A DNA stretch of 64,000 nucleotides from UBA10518 sp022837185. Lineage in GTDB: Bacteria; Desulfobacterota; Desulfobulbia; Desulfobulbales; Desulfobulbaceae. Location: contig JAVEQK010000005.1 in NCBI GenBank assembly GCA_034007705.1, forward strand, positions 62,001 to 126,000. Reading direction: 5' to 3'. Positions 43,869-53,621 of the stretch are shown one piece after another. A model generated the notes under the pieces. It was given only the letters and a program-made list of their open reading frames with translations. It was not told the origin of the DNA and made no database searches. The translations under genes and the position numbers were made by a program. Position 1 is the first letter of the stretch, and each line of letters begins with the position of its first letter.

Positions 43869-45614
43869 CTACATCCTTTCCTGCTCATCAACCAGCAGGG
43901 TTGCTTCGATCACGACTTCCTCCCGTCCGGAAAACAAACGGGCGCTCACGGCACTGTACATTTTCAACCCCTCAAGGATGGGCAGGACGACCTGGTCAAT
44001 GACAACCCTGCTTTCGCTTCCCTGGCTCCGGCCGCTCATTGAAAGCAGGGTGCCGGACCAGGCGGCGAATCCCTTGACGGTTTCCATGAACTCGGCATTG
44101 CGGACAAAAACCGTCAGGTTGTTCGGCTCCGCCAGGCCGACATCCACCTTTCTGAACAGCGGGTCCCTGGTCAGGAGTTCGTGGCTGCCGCCAAGCACGG
44201 ACTCGATCTGTTCGCGGCTGTCGGCGAAAACAAAAAACCGCCCATCCAGGGCAAAGGAAGGCTGAATCAGGCCTCCGGCAAGCTGGAGGGAGGAAACGCT
44301 CGTGCCGTTGACGGCAGAGGTCTGCACGGGCTGGCCCGCCAGGAGATCGTCCATCAGTTGGGCGACTTTGTCCGGGGCGGAGACCTCCAGACGAAAACAC
44401 ATTCGCGGAATGGGCAGGAGTCCCCCTCCCCGCAATCTGGCGACGTTGATGCTGGCCTGTCCGCTGAAGAGGGACAAAAAGGCGTCCAGGGAAATGTTGC
44501 CCCGGGCCAGCAGCCATTCCTCAAAACGGCCCAGCGGGCCATCCTGGTTGCGCAGACCGCCCCCTTCAAGGGCAAGGGAGATGGTATGGGGATCAAGCAT
44601 ATTTGTCCAGAAATAAGCCGACAGATCTGCCGGAACCTCCCCGACAACGGCATTGACGGCCGGAGGGGGGAGCCGCAGCCGGCTCCCTGCAGCCGGCAGG
44701 ATTTCCGGGGCAAAACGGAGGACACCACCATAGTGCATTTTCCGTGTACCGGGAAACCCCGGACGGCGGTACAATGCCAGGCTGCCGAAAGGCACCGCGT
44801 ATCCCGGCTGCACCGCGGGAAGCAATGGCGGCCGGTCCGTGCCGGCCTGGACCTCGGCCAGCCGCGGATCATGCTGTTTCTTGACATTCAGGTACAGAAA
44901 CTGATCATCTCCGCCGTCGGGCAGCCGGCGCAGGGAGATGAATTCCGGATTCATGTCCAGCCCTCCCGTCCCCCCGGTCAGGCTGTTCATTGACATGTCA
45001 AGACAGGCCATGACCGCGTCGGGGGACAGCGCCGCGACAATATAGCCGTCGCTGACCGCCAGGGAAACCGTCACCTCCTCACTCAGGGCAAATGACCGTA
45101 TTTCCTTGCCCAGATGGGTTCGGGACATGGAGCGGTATTCCCGCACAAACGGCGCGGACAGGATATTGAGCACGGCCGCCCGGTGGCGCGGCAGGGCAAT
45201 GAGGACCAGGGAGTCAAGAAGGTCCGGGCCGGCTTGGGCATCCGCAACCTTCGCCCGCGGCGGCAGAAGGGCGACGACGAGCCGGCGGCCGAACAATTCG
45301 CGGACCTCGGCACTGTTGGCAGCCGCCCTGATCCTCTCCAGGCGGAGGGTAAAATCGGCGATATCGTCTGCGGAACTGCCGAGCGCGGCCAGCACATCAG
45401 GCCACCTGACCGAATCAATCTGCCGGCCGAGACGGGAGCCGGAGAAGTTCCGGAACTGTTCCGGGGGGTTCTTGATGTCAATGAAGGCAATGGTGTTCTC
45501 CGGCAGAAAACGGGCGGGATCCATCACGCTCTTCGGACGGTCCGTCAGCAGGAAGAGAGCACTTCCGGCCAGCAGCAGAAACAGCACAAAGAGAAGGAAG
45601 CGCCTGCCGGTCAT
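43869..45614 (-). CDS. DUF3352-like membrane-anchored protein
   Basis: 581 residues. A signal anchor at about 5-24 precedes a long extracytoplasmic region beginning RPKSVMDPARFLPENTIAFIDIKNPPE, typical of DUF3352-like proteins (LPADTxxxxxxxN start and repeated strand-helix units). Later segments FFVFADSREQIESVLGG and MYSAVSARLFSGREEVVIEATLLV fit. Function unknown. It starts one base after the hybrid kinase stop, with GGAGGAGGG over that stop, so it is coupled to the kinase. Confidence 0.72.
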   Translation of the reverse strand: MTGRRFLLFVLFLLLAGSALFLLTDRPKSVMDPARFLPENTIAFIDIKNPPEQFRNFSGSRLGRQIDSVRWPDVLAALGSSADDIADFTLRLERIRAAANSAEVRELFGRRLVVALLPPRAKVADAQAGPDLLDSLVLIALPRHRAAVLNILSAPFVREYRSMSRTHLGKEIRSFALSEEVTVSLAVSDGYIVAALSPDAVMACLDMSMNSLTGGTGGLDMNPEFISLRRLPDGGDDQFLYLNVKKQHDPRLAEVQAGTDRPPLLPAVQPGYAVPFGSLALYRRPGFPGTRKMHYGGVLRFAPEILPAAGSRLRLPPPAVNAVVGEVPADLSAYFWTNMLDPHTISLALEGGGLRNQDGPLGRFEEWLLARGNISLDAFLSLFSGQASINVARLRGGGLLPIPRMCFRLEVSAPDKVAQLMDDLLAGQPVQTSAVNGTSVSSLQLAGGLIQPSFALDGRFFVFADSREQIESVLGGSHELLTRDPLFRKVDVGLAEPNNLTVFVRNAEFMETVKGFAAWSGTLLSMSGRSQGSESRVVIDQVVLPILEGLKMYSAVSARLFSGREEVVIEATLLVDEQERM

Positions 45615-48341
45615 CTATCCCTCCTCCCCCTGACGCGGGGAGGATGATGCCTGCGGCAGATGCCTGTACAGCATGCCGACAAGGACCGACCGCTCGATCG
45701 GCTTGGCGATATAATCATCCATTCCCTCGCTGATGCACTTTTCCCGGTCTCCCTTCATGACGCAGGCGGTCATGGCGATGATCGGCACATGCCCTCCCCG
45801 CCGCCGCTCCTCTTCCCTGATGAGGGCGGCCGCTTCGTGGCCGTCCATTTCCGGCATCTGGACATCCATGAATATACAGTCAAACCGACCCTGGCGCCAG
45901 GCCCGCACCGCATCGGATCCGTTGGCAACCGTCGTCACCTGCAGTCCGGCCTGCTCCAGCAGGGAGCGGGCCAGCGTTCTACTGATAAAATCGTCCTCGG
46001 CCAGCAGTACCTGACCGGTAAAGGATACCCCGGGCGGAGGCAGTTCGGCAACAGGTTCTTCCCGTTCCGGGCTCGGTTCCTGACTGTGCCCCTTTGCAAA
46101 CGACAGCACGAACCAGAAGCGTGATCCCCGGCCGGGCTCACTCTCCAGGTGAATATCGGCGCCCAACTGCTGAATAATGCGGCGCGATATTGACAGACCG
46201 AGGCCCGTACCCCCGTACTTTCTGGAATGCGACGAATCGGCCTGGGTAAACGCTTCAAAAACAGCCCCCTGCTTGTCCCGATCAATGCCTATGCCTGTAT
46301 CGATCACCTCGAACATGATTGTCGCCGTATCCGGATCAGCGGCCTGCACCCGGCTTGCGCGCACGATTATGCTCCCCCGGTCGGTAAATTTGATGCCGTT
46401 GCCCACCAGGTTCATCATGACCTGGGCCAAGCGGGTTTCATCGCCCATGAGGGTTTTCGGGATGGTTTCATCAACGGCCGTCTGGAGAACTATTCCCTTG
46501 TCGGCCGCCTGCAGGGAGAAACTGTTGACCACTTCGTTCATCAGGTCACGCAGGGAAAAGGGATTGTTCTCAAAGGCCAGCGCTTCGCTTTCATTCTTTG
46601 AAAAATCAAGAATGTCATTGATAACCTTCATCAGCCGGCGGGCCGAAGTGTGGATCAGTTCAAGCTTCTTGTGCCGGGCCGGGTCGGTCTCCCGGTCCAG
46701 GAGGAATTCGGCGATGCCGATGATACCGTTCATCGGAGTCCTGATTTCATGGCTCATGTTGGCCAGAAACTCACTCTTGGCCCGGCTGGCGGCTTCAGCG
46801 GCCTCCTTGGCCTTCTCCAGTTCCCTGGCCGCCTTTTTGCGCTCCCGGATGTCCTCAATGACCCAGACCACCCCCCTGGACAGATCGGAGGGCAGTATCG
46901 CCCTGCCGCTGAGGGAGCAGGGAACCAGTGTTCCGTCCTTCCGGCGCAGGTACTGCTCCACATGTTCGATGTCCCGCTGGGCCAGCTGCCGGGCGTACCG
47001 GTGAATAAAGGTGCGGAAGGAATGGTTGCCGGGGAAGAACATCATGGCATTTTGGCCTATCATTTCCTGCGCCGGGTAACCGAGGATGGAGCACATGGTC
47101 TGATTGACGCTGGTGATGATCCCGTCGCGCACCAGGACGATGCCGACCAGGCTGGCCTCGAGGATCGTTTCCAGTTCGAGCTGCGTCGTCTGCCGCGACT
47201 CCTCCACCTTCCGGCTGCGTTCCTGACCGAGGCGGACCACCTCGACAAGCATCTCTTCCCGGTAGGTGAAAAGAAAGCCCAGGACAACCATGCATCCGCA
47301 GAAAATGACGAAAGCAGCGGTTGCCAGGACCGTGACAACGGGAAACGGGACATGCTGCAGCGAGACGATCCGCCACCCGGACATTTCAATCGGTTCAAAA
47401 TGAACGAGATATCTCCTGCCGTTTTCATGAACAATGTTTCCGTCAAGATAAAAGGGCATGGGATCGAGCGGTTCATCGCTGAACTGCCGGCTCAAGATCA
47501 GCTGCGCCTTCCGCGACTCCGTCAGCGGCAGAGCCGCCTTGTAGAGCCATTCCTGCCGGGTGGCTGAAAAGACGATTCCGTCCGGGGAGAGAAGCAGGGC
47601 TTCATCCGTGATATAGTTGCTGAAATATTTTTCAACAAAATCCATGGGAACCTTTATGACGGCGGCGCCGATGAAGGTTCCCGAACCAGGGTCCCGAACG
47701 GGGGCGCTGAAATACAGACCCCTGTCCCCGGTCGTGACGCCGATCGCCGCATACCGGGCATCCCTGCCCCCGCTGGGTTCGGTGAAATAGGGCCTGAATT
47801 TATAATTGTTGCCGGTCAGGGTTTTTCCGTCATCATATGGGGAGCAGCCGACAACGGTGCCTTCCCCGTCCATGACGTAGACAATGGAAACCCCGAGCAG
47901 GCCCTGGACCATGACCAGCTCGCTGACCAGGTTTTCATTGTCGGGCGGCTGCCGCCCCGTCAGGACGGCGTGGACATGCTTTGATCCGGCCAGGAAATGA
48001 ACGGCATCGGTAAAATGATGGAGAACGAAGGCGTTGATTTCAAAGACGAGATCCCTGGTGGTGGCCTTCTGCTTCGCATGGTTGAGGAAGCGGATGAAAA
48101 AATCGGTGCTGAAGGCGGCGACGGCGGCGGCAATGAGGGTAATCAACACTGTCGCCGCTATCCTTTTCCGCAGGGTGCGGTTGCGCTCGACCCGGTCTTT
48201 TCTGCCTGAAAAGGGATTGAAAAAACGGCCCGGCATGCCGCTTCCGGCCGCCGGCTGTTTGTCAGTCTGCTGGTTCATGACATGCGCGGGTGTTTCTCCA
48301 TCCGTTCCGCTGTCCGGTTGGGGCCGAACCGCCTGTTTCAT
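45615..48341 (-). CDS. Hybrid sensor histidine kinase (dCACHE-PAS-HisKA-HATPase-REC)
   Basis: 908 residues. Transmembrane helices near 60-85 and 334-358 enclose a periplasmic double-CACHE-type sensor (about 90-330; FRPYFTEPSGGRDARYAAIGVTTGDRG in parts). Then PAS (about 385-500), HisKA with the phosphorylated His at about 531 in FLANMSHEIRTPMNG, HATPase (about 620-745; GNGIKFTDRG, GTGLGLSI) and a receiver (about 785-905; MDVQMPEMDGHEA). Such dCACHE sensors often bind small organic acids or amino acids. No separate response regulator adjoins it, so it may pass phosphate to a distant Hpt. A later Met (residue 22) could be the start. Confidence 0.92.
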   Translation of the reverse strand: MKQAVRPQPDSGTDGETPAHVMNQQTDKQPAAGSGMPGRFFNPFSGRKDRVERNRTLRKRIAATVLITLIAAAVAAFSTDFFIRFLNHAKQKATTRDLVFEINAFVLHHFTDAVHFLAGSKHVHAVLTGRQPPDNENLVSELVMVQGLLGVSIVYVMDGEGTVVGCSPYDDGKTLTGNNYKFRPYFTEPSGGRDARYAAIGVTTGDRGLYFSAPVRDPGSGTFIGAAVIKVPMDFVEKYFSNYITDEALLLSPDGIVFSATRQEWLYKAALPLTESRKAQLILSRQFSDEPLDPMPFYLDGNIVHENGRRYLVHFEPIEMSGWRIVSLQHVPFPVVTVLATAAFVIFCGCMVVLGFLFTYREEMLVEVVRLGQERSRKVEESRQTTQLELETILEASLVGIVLVRDGIITSVNQTMCSILGYPAQEMIGQNAMMFFPGNHSFRTFIHRYARQLAQRDIEHVEQYLRRKDGTLVPCSLSGRAILPSDLSRGVVWVIEDIRERKKAARELEKAKEAAEAASRAKSEFLANMSHEIRTPMNGIIGIAEFLLDRETDPARHKKLELIHTSARRLMKVINDILDFSKNESEALAFENNPFSLRDLMNEVVNSFSLQAADKGIVLQTAVDETIPKTLMGDETRLAQVMMNLVGNGIKFTDRGSIIVRASRVQAADPDTATIMFEVIDTGIGIDRDKQGAVFEAFTQADSSHSRKYGGTGLGLSISRRIIQQLGADIHLESEPGRGSRFWFVLSFAKGHSQEPSPEREEPVAELPPPGVSFTGQVLLAEDDFISRTLARSLLEQAGLQVTTVANGSDAVRAWRQGRFDCIFMDVQMPEMDGHEAAALIREEERRRGGHVPIIAMTACVMKGDREKCISEGMDDYIAKPIERSVLVGMLYRHLPQASSSPRQGEEG

Positions 48342-48356
48342 GGCCGGGACAGGAAC

Positions 48357-49997
48357 TCAGACCGGACATATCAGCTTGCCGAGTTTTTCCGTGAGCTTCA
48401 TGTTTTCCGTGTAATCGACCGGGACGTCGATGACGGCGACGGAATCATCGGCGAAGGCCTGCCGCAGGACAGGCTGCAGTTCCGCAGCCTTCCCCACCCT
48501 GTATCCTCTGGCCCCGAATGACTCGGCATAGCGGACAAAATCGGGATTGGCGAATCGAACATGACCGCTGCGGCCGAAGCGGCGTTCCTGGTGCCACTTG
48601 ATGAGCCCGTATCCCTGATCGTTCCATATCATGATGACGACGGGAAGCCGACAGCGCACCGCGGTTTCGATCTCCTGGGAATTCATCATGAATCCGCCGT
48701 CGCCGGTTATGGTCAGCACCCTGCGCCGGGGATGAACAAGCTTTGCCGCTATGGCGCCAGGGACCCCGATCCCCATGGCGGCGAAGCCGTTGGAAATAAG
48801 GCAGGTGTTCGGCCGCTCGCATCCATAGAGGCGGGCAAGCCAGACTTTATGAGCCCCGACGTCGACAAGGAGAATGTCCTCCTCCCCCATTACCGTCCTG
48901 ACGTCGTTGATGATCCGCTGGGGCTTGAGGGGGAAGCCGTCGTCGTCCCGGTACTGCCGCAGCTCATTGTCAATGAGTTCGCGCAGCGCGAAGGTGCTGA
49001 CCGTTTTGTCCCGCACGGTTCGTTCGGCAATGCGGTCAAGCGAGGAGGAAATATCACCGATGACCCCTACTTCGAGAATGTAGCGGGAATCGACTTCGGC
49101 GTACATCTGGTCGATATGGACAATTTTCTTGTCCCCGCGGGGATGCCAGAGATAGGGATGATATTCGACCATGTCGAAACCGACGCAGATGACAACATCG
49201 GCCCGGTCAAAGCCGCAGGCAACGTAATCGTGCGCCTGCAGCCCGATGGCGCCGAGGCAGAGGGGATGGGAAGACGGAACGGCGCCCTTGGCCATGAAGG
49301 TGGTTGCCACGGGGATACCGAGATGCTCAGCGAAATTGAGCAGGGCCCCGCCGGCATTGGCCCGGACAACGCCGTTTCCCGCCAGGATAATGGGAAATTC
49401 GGCTTCCGCGATAACGCGGGAGGCCCTTTCGACCTTGAGGGGCGACGGCTGCGGCGGCAGCGGTCCCTGGACCTTGAGCGGGACCGAATCATCCCCCACC
49501 TGTGCGGCGGCGATATTTTCGGGAAAACTGATGAAGGAGCCGCCGGGTTTTTCTGCCTGGGCGACCTTGAAGGCCTTGCGGACGATCTCGGGAACAATCT
49601 CCGGTTCGAGAATGGCAACACTGTATTTGGCCACCGGGCTGAACAGGTTGACCAGGTTCAGCACCTGGTGGCTTTCCTTGTGCATCCGGGTGGTGGCCCC
49701 CTGCCCGGCCAGGGCGACGATGGGGGCGCGATCCATGTTGGCATCGGCGAAACCGGTCATGAGATTGGTGGCCCCCGGTCCCAGGGTGGACAGGCAGACG
49801 CCCGCCCGTCCGGTCAGGCGCCCGTAGACATCGGCCATAAAGGCCGCCCCCTGCTCATGCCGGACGGTGATGAACTTGATGGGGCTGTCCAGCAGGGCGT
49901 CGACAACATGGAGATTTTCCTCGCCCGGCAGACCGAAAATGTACTCCACCCCTTCGTTTTCGAGGCACCGGACAAGAAGCTGCGCGGCGGTGGGCAT
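48357..49997 (-). CDS. alsS: Acetolactate synthase, catalytic large-subunit type
   Basis: 546 residues, ThDP-dependent. Catalytic Glu lies in VRHEQGAAFMADVYGRLTG; ThDP/Mg motif GDGGFMMNSQEIETAVRCRLPVVIMIWND (parts). The FGLPGEEN start and lack of a neighbouring ilvN small subunit fit the catabolic AlsS type rather than IlvBN, though other pyruvate-type decarboxylases remain possible. Makes 2-acetolactate from pyruvate. Start at 49997 has GGAGG eight bases before it. Tightly followed by the hybrid kinase gene (15 bases). Confidence 0.88.
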   Translation of the reverse strand: MPTAAQLLVRCLENEGVEYIFGLPGEENLHVVDALLDSPIKFITVRHEQGAAFMADVYGRLTGRAGVCLSTLGPGATNLMTGFADANMDRAPIVALAGQGATTRMHKESHQVLNLVNLFSPVAKYSVAILEPEIVPEIVRKAFKVAQAEKPGGSFISFPENIAAAQVGDDSVPLKVQGPLPPQPSPLKVERASRVIAEAEFPIILAGNGVVRANAGGALLNFAEHLGIPVATTFMAKGAVPSSHPLCLGAIGLQAHDYVACGFDRADVVICVGFDMVEYHPYLWHPRGDKKIVHIDQMYAEVDSRYILEVGVIGDISSSLDRIAERTVRDKTVSTFALRELIDNELRQYRDDDGFPLKPQRIINDVRTVMGEEDILLVDVGAHKVWLARLYGCERPNTCLISNGFAAMGIGVPGAIAAKLVHPRRRVLTITGDGGFMMNSQEIETAVRCRLPVVIMIWNDQGYGLIKWHQERRFGRSGHVRFANPDFVRYAESFGARGYRVGKAAELQPVLRQAFADDSVAVIDVPVDYTENMKLTEKLGKLICPV

Positions 49998-50153
49998 ACT
50001 GAAACCTCCAGGAGAAGGAGCGCGGGAATGTTCTCCCGCACCATTGATTGCCGTCAACAGTATACCATTGATCGGAGGGAAAAGCATCACGACAGGCCCG
50101 GGTGCCGTGCATTCGCTGCCGCCGGGACCTGGACGGCAGCGAGCGGTCTCATC

Positions 50154-50726
50154 TTACAGACCGTCTTCCATCCGTCCGCGGGGCGCGTCCGCGGGCCCGG
50201 CCTGCAGGGCGGCGGCAAACTGCCGGCCGTAATCCGCGGCGGCAACAAAGCTCAGCAGGATGGCCAGCAGGAGAACGGCTTGGATGCCGGCGCCGCCCAA
50301 CGATGCCAGCATCAGCAACAGGAATTGCCCGCCTGTCGCCGCCTTGCCGGACAACCGGGAATTCATCTTCCTGAACGAGGCCCACGCGCCGCTCCATGCC
50401 GCGTAGGCAGCGATCGCCGCCACCGTCAGGTCCCGGGCGACGACGGCCGGTATCCACCAGGGAGAAAAAATCCCGGCGGCAACAAATGTCAGCAGGGCGG
50501 AGAGAACGAAGACCTTATCCGCCACGGCGTCAAGCAGGCCCCCCTGCCAGGTCTCCATCTTCCAGCGCCGGGCAATCCAGCCGTCAAGAAAATCGCTCCC
50601 TCCCCCGCCGAGGACGATCCAGAACCAGCAGCGCTCCGGGCTGAAGGGGAGCAGCAGGGCCAGTGTCAGCCGCAGCAGGGACAACAGGTTGGGAATATGA
50701 CGGAAAAAGGAGCGCATGGTCTGCAA
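50154..50726 (-). CDS. CDP-alcohol phosphatidyltransferase family protein
   Basis: 190 residues, several membrane helices. The full catalytic motif DGx2ARx8Gx3Dx3D is present from SDFLDGWIARRW to LLDAVADK. Related to PgsA (phosphatidylglycerophosphate synthase); the exact acceptor alcohol cannot be read. The second half has short polar loops and helices near 75-190. It is 156 bases upstream of alsS on the same strand and likely heads the run down to thiL. Confidence 0.85.
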   Translation of the reverse strand: MQTMRSFFRHIPNLLSLLRLTLALLLPFSPERCWFWIVLGGGGSDFLDGWIARRWKMETWQGGLLDAVADKVFVLSALLTFVAAGIFSPWWIPAVVARDLTVAAIAAYAAWSGAWASFRKMNSRLSGKAATGGQFLLLMLASLGGAGIQAVLLLAILLSFVAAADYGRQFAAALQAGPADAPRGRMEDGL

Positions 50727-51169
50727 TCAGAAAAATGGTCGAGCGGGTCTGCTCAGTTTCCCCTGGTCTTGATTTCCGCCTGCAGCGGCCCGTCGACAGC
50801 TGTGTGCGCCGCTCCGGGATCAGGGCGTGTCGATTTCGACCGCGATCCCGATACCGGTTTGCAAGAGACGTTCAGGACAATAATCATACCATGGATTTGA
50901 GAAAAGAGAACGGGACAAAACCGCCGCGTGCTCACCGGCTGCACGGAGAGGGCCGTTTGCCCGCATGAATGCAGGAAAAAAACCACCCTTCTCCCGCATC
51001 AATAAGGGGAGAAAAAAATTCATGAAAAATTTTACTTTTATTTTCTATTTGATACAATACGGCAGTTTGATTTTATCAAATAATTCTATAAGATAGATTC
51101 ATTATATTTGCTCCGGACAAAAACCGGGTCAAACAGATCGCATCCATCACATTACGATTACGAGGAATT
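50727..51169 (+). other. 443-base gap before the chemosensory cluster
   Basis: No gene supported; antisense-type open frames here lack family resemblance. The first 300 bases are GC-rich and unreadable. The stretch 51010-51112 is sharply AT-rich, unlike anything nearby, and holds TTTGAT at 51048-51053 and an inverted repeat at 51066-51080. It probably contains the promoter of the che cluster, but no single -35/-10 pair is convincing (candidates: TATAAG 51087, TATATT 51103). Confidence 0.5.
51066..51080 (+). repeat. Inverted repeat TTTGAT-TTT-ATCAAA upstream of the MCP
   Basis: Perfect six-base arms with a three-base centre, plus a third copy of TTTGAT at 51048-51053, all inside the AT-rich promoter region about 100 bases before the MCP start. 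Candidate operator; regulator unknown. Confidence 0.5.
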
Positions 51170-53101
51170 ATGCGTATTTTCCGTTCGAACAGTCTGCGAT
51201 CCAGCTTGATGATCCCCATTGCCGCCGCCGTGGTGGCAATCGTCGCACTCATCAGCCTGATTCTGATCCTCAGCGGTAAAAAGGCTGTGGACAATGTTTC
51301 CACCAGCGTCAACATCCTTGCCGACCAGGTCAAGCAAAGCCTGCAGAACGATTTGCGGCTGTTCGGTGAAAGAGAGGCCGGCAACGCCGAGGCCTCCCTG
51401 AAAACCAAGGCCGAAAGCATGGCCGAACTGATCGCCGGGCTGGCCCCGGGCCCTATTCTCACCTTTGATTTTGATGCACTGGACAACTACTGCCGCACCG
51501 TGGCCAAAGATCCTGATGTACTGCTGGCCTACGTAAAAAATAGCGACGGCGACATCCTGACCACATTCCGCAACCACACCGACCCGGCAATGGAGGCCCT
51601 GGTCCCCGGCATCGTTGAAGCTCCCCTTGACAGAGCGGTTGAAACGCTGGAAAACAGCAACGTGATGCAGGTTCGCCGGCAGATTGCCCTGGACACTGTG
51701 CCCATGGGAGAGGTTGTCCTGTTCATCTCCCGCGAGGGCCTGCAGCGGCAGACGGCCAGGGCCGAAAAGGACTTTGCCGCCATTGTCGAGGGGGTCAACG
51801 GCGCCTTTCTTTCCCTGAATACCGGCATGCGCGAGCAGGCCCGGAGTTCGGTGCGCAGCAGCGTCTGGCAGTCGACGGTCACCGGCCTGGTCGGCATCGT
51901 CCTGCTCATGTTCGCCATTATGCTGCTCTTCGACCGGTTGATCATCAAGCCGGTGACCGGCGTCATGCGGATGATCGGCGAAATGGCCGCAGGCCGTCTT
52001 TCAGGAAGACTGCGGTTCAACCGTCATGACGAGATCGGCAGAATGGCGGACAGCATCGACGCCTTTTCCGACACCCTCGAACACGACGTCCTGGGCGCTC
52101 TGAACAAGCTGGCCGACGGCGATCTGCGCTTCAATATCACCCCGAAAAACGAACAGGATGCCATCGGCAACGCCCTGGCAAAAATGTCACGGAACCTGAC
52201 GGCGGCGATCAAACAGATCCAGCAGAACGCGGCGGTGCTGAGCAAATCCTCGGAAAGTCTTTCGGCAATTTCCTCACAGCTCGCCGCCGGTTCCGAAGAG
52301 GCGTCCGCCCAGGCCGCCAATGTCGCGGCGTCAACGGAGGAAATCAATGTCAGTTCCCATGATATAAAGCAGTCTTCGGAAAAGATGTCGGGAAACATGC
52401 AGCGCCTGGGGGAGGTGACACGGAAAATAGCCGATGAAGTCGGCGCCATCGGCCATAAGGCCGATGAAGGGTTGAAGACAAGCGACACGGCGTATGAAAT
52501 GGTGACCAATGCCAACCGGACGATCCAGTCCCTGCAGGAGGCCGCCGGTGAAATAGGCCTGACAACCGCGACCATAGAGGAAATTACCGAACAGACCAAA
52601 CTTCTTGCGCTGAACGCCACCATCGAGGCGGCCAGGGCCGGCGAGGCCGGCAAGGGGTTCGCCGTCGTGGCCGGAGAAGTCAAGGAACTGGCCAAGCAGA
52701 GCGCCGAGGCCGCTGAAAACATCTCCGGTCTGATCAAGGGAGTGCAGGACGAAACGGAAAAAGCGGCCCGGGCAATCGTCGGGGTGTCGGAGATCATCAG
52801 GCACCTGAATGAATCTTCCCGGGATATCACTGCCGCCGTGGCAGTCCACAGCCGCGAGACAGAGGGCATGTTGGCCCTGGTGGCCGATTCCCGGGAAGCC
52901 ACCCATGAGGTCACCGACAGCATAGTTGCCCTGGCGGCCGGCTCCAATGAGGTGGCCGCCAACATTCAGGGCGTCAGCATCGGCGTCGAGGAAAGCGGCA
53001 AAGGGATCAGACAGGTGAACGAATCCGCGGCGGAGCTCGCCCAGCTCGCCGCGGAACTGCAGGCCCTGGTTGATACATTCACTTTACGAACCGCGGATTA
53101 A
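51170..53101 (+). CDS. Methyl-accepting chemotaxis protein
   Basis: 643 residues. TM1 at about 13-36 and TM2 at about 231-252 flank a periplasmic sensor (about 37-230) of CACHE-like size. HAMP at about 253-305. The long coiled-coil signalling domain has the hairpin tip EITEQTKLLALNATIEAARAGEAGKGFAVVAGEVKELA (in parts), which contacts CheA/CheW. No C-terminal CheR-tethering pentapeptide. GAGGAA precedes the ATG. First gene of the cluster, so probably the dedicated receptor. Confidence 0.95.
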   Translation: MRIFRSNSLRSSLMIPIAAAVVAIVALISLILILSGKKAVDNVSTSVNILADQVKQSLQNDLRLFGEREAGNAEASLKTKAESMAELIAGLAPGPILTFDFDALDNYCRTVAKDPDVLLAYVKNSDGDILTTFRNHTDPAMEALVPGIVEAPLDRAVETLENSNVMQVRRQIALDTVPMGEVVLFISREGLQRQTARAEKDFAAIVEGVNGAFLSLNTGMREQARSSVRSSVWQSTVTGLVGIVLLMFAIMLLFDRLIIKPVTGVMRMIGEMAAGRLSGRLRFNRHDEIGRMADSIDAFSDTLEHDVLGALNKLADGDLRFNITPKNEQDAIGNALAKMSRNLTAAIKQIQQNAAVLSKSSESLSAISSQLAAGSEEASAQAANVAASTEEINVSSHDIKQSSEKMSGNMQRLGEVTRKIADEVGAIGHKADEGLKTSDTAYEMVTNANRTIQSLQEAAGEIGLTTATIEEITEQTKLLALNATIEAARAGEAGKGFAVVAGEVKELAKQSAEAAENISGLIKGVQDETEKAARAIVGVSEIIRHLNESSRDITAAVAVHSRETEGMLALVADSREATHEVTDSIVALAAGSNEVAANIQGVSIGVEESGKGIRQVNESAAELAQLAAELQALVDTFTLRTAD

Positions 53102-53181
53102 CCGGCAGCACCAGGTCAGGCCTGATTCCGGATTCGGAACGATGACCCTGACTGACCGGCAACACTGTCAAAGGGGGAAAC

Positions 53182-53544
53182 ATGGAGAAAAAAATATTAA
53201 CGGTCGATGACTCGCCAAGTGTCAGAAAAATGGTTGAATTCAGCCTCAAGTCGAAAGGATACAGGATGGGGGGCGCCGGAGACGGGATCGAGGCGCTGGC
53301 CCTCATGGACAGCGAGCGGTTTGACGCCGTCATCCTCGATGTCAACATGCCGAGAATGAACGGCCTCGAATTTCTGGAAAAAATCAAAAACGACGAAAAT
53401 TACGCCGCCATCCCCGTTATCATGCTCACCACCGAGGGACAGGATGAGGATCGGGACAAAGCCATGGCCCTGGGCGCCACCGCGTATATTGTCAAGCCCT
53501 TCAAGCCGACGCAGCTGCTGAACCTGCTTGATGAAGTTCTGTAG
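53182..53544 (+). CDS. cheY: CheY-like response regulator (first copy)
   Basis: 120 residues, one receiver domain only. Acid pocket TVDDSPS, phospho-Asp in VILDVNMPRMNG, Thr in IMLTTEG and Lys in YIVKPFKP are all in place. Likely phosphorylated by the CheA of this cluster. The partner (motor or pilus machinery) is not encoded here. AAGGGGG precedes the start; 80 bases after the MCP. Confidence 0.94.
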   Translation: MEKKILTVDDSPSVRKMVEFSLKSKGYRMGGAGDGIEALALMDSERFDAVILDVNMPRMNGLEFLEKIKNDENYAAIPVIMLTTEGQDEDRDKAMALGATAYIVKPFKPTQLLNLLDEVL

Positions 53545-53621
53545 CCATTCCGCCGTGGTCCGGGTCAACCGCCCCCAATGCCGGAGACCGGACCAACGTA
53601 AATCCGCAAAGGAAGAAATCC

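Noticed and set aside
48561..50900. 779-residue open frame on the plus strand
   Set aside because: Antisense to alsS and the phosphatidyltransferase; low-complexity Gly/Arg/Asp-rich translation with no family resemblance, a by-product of high GC.
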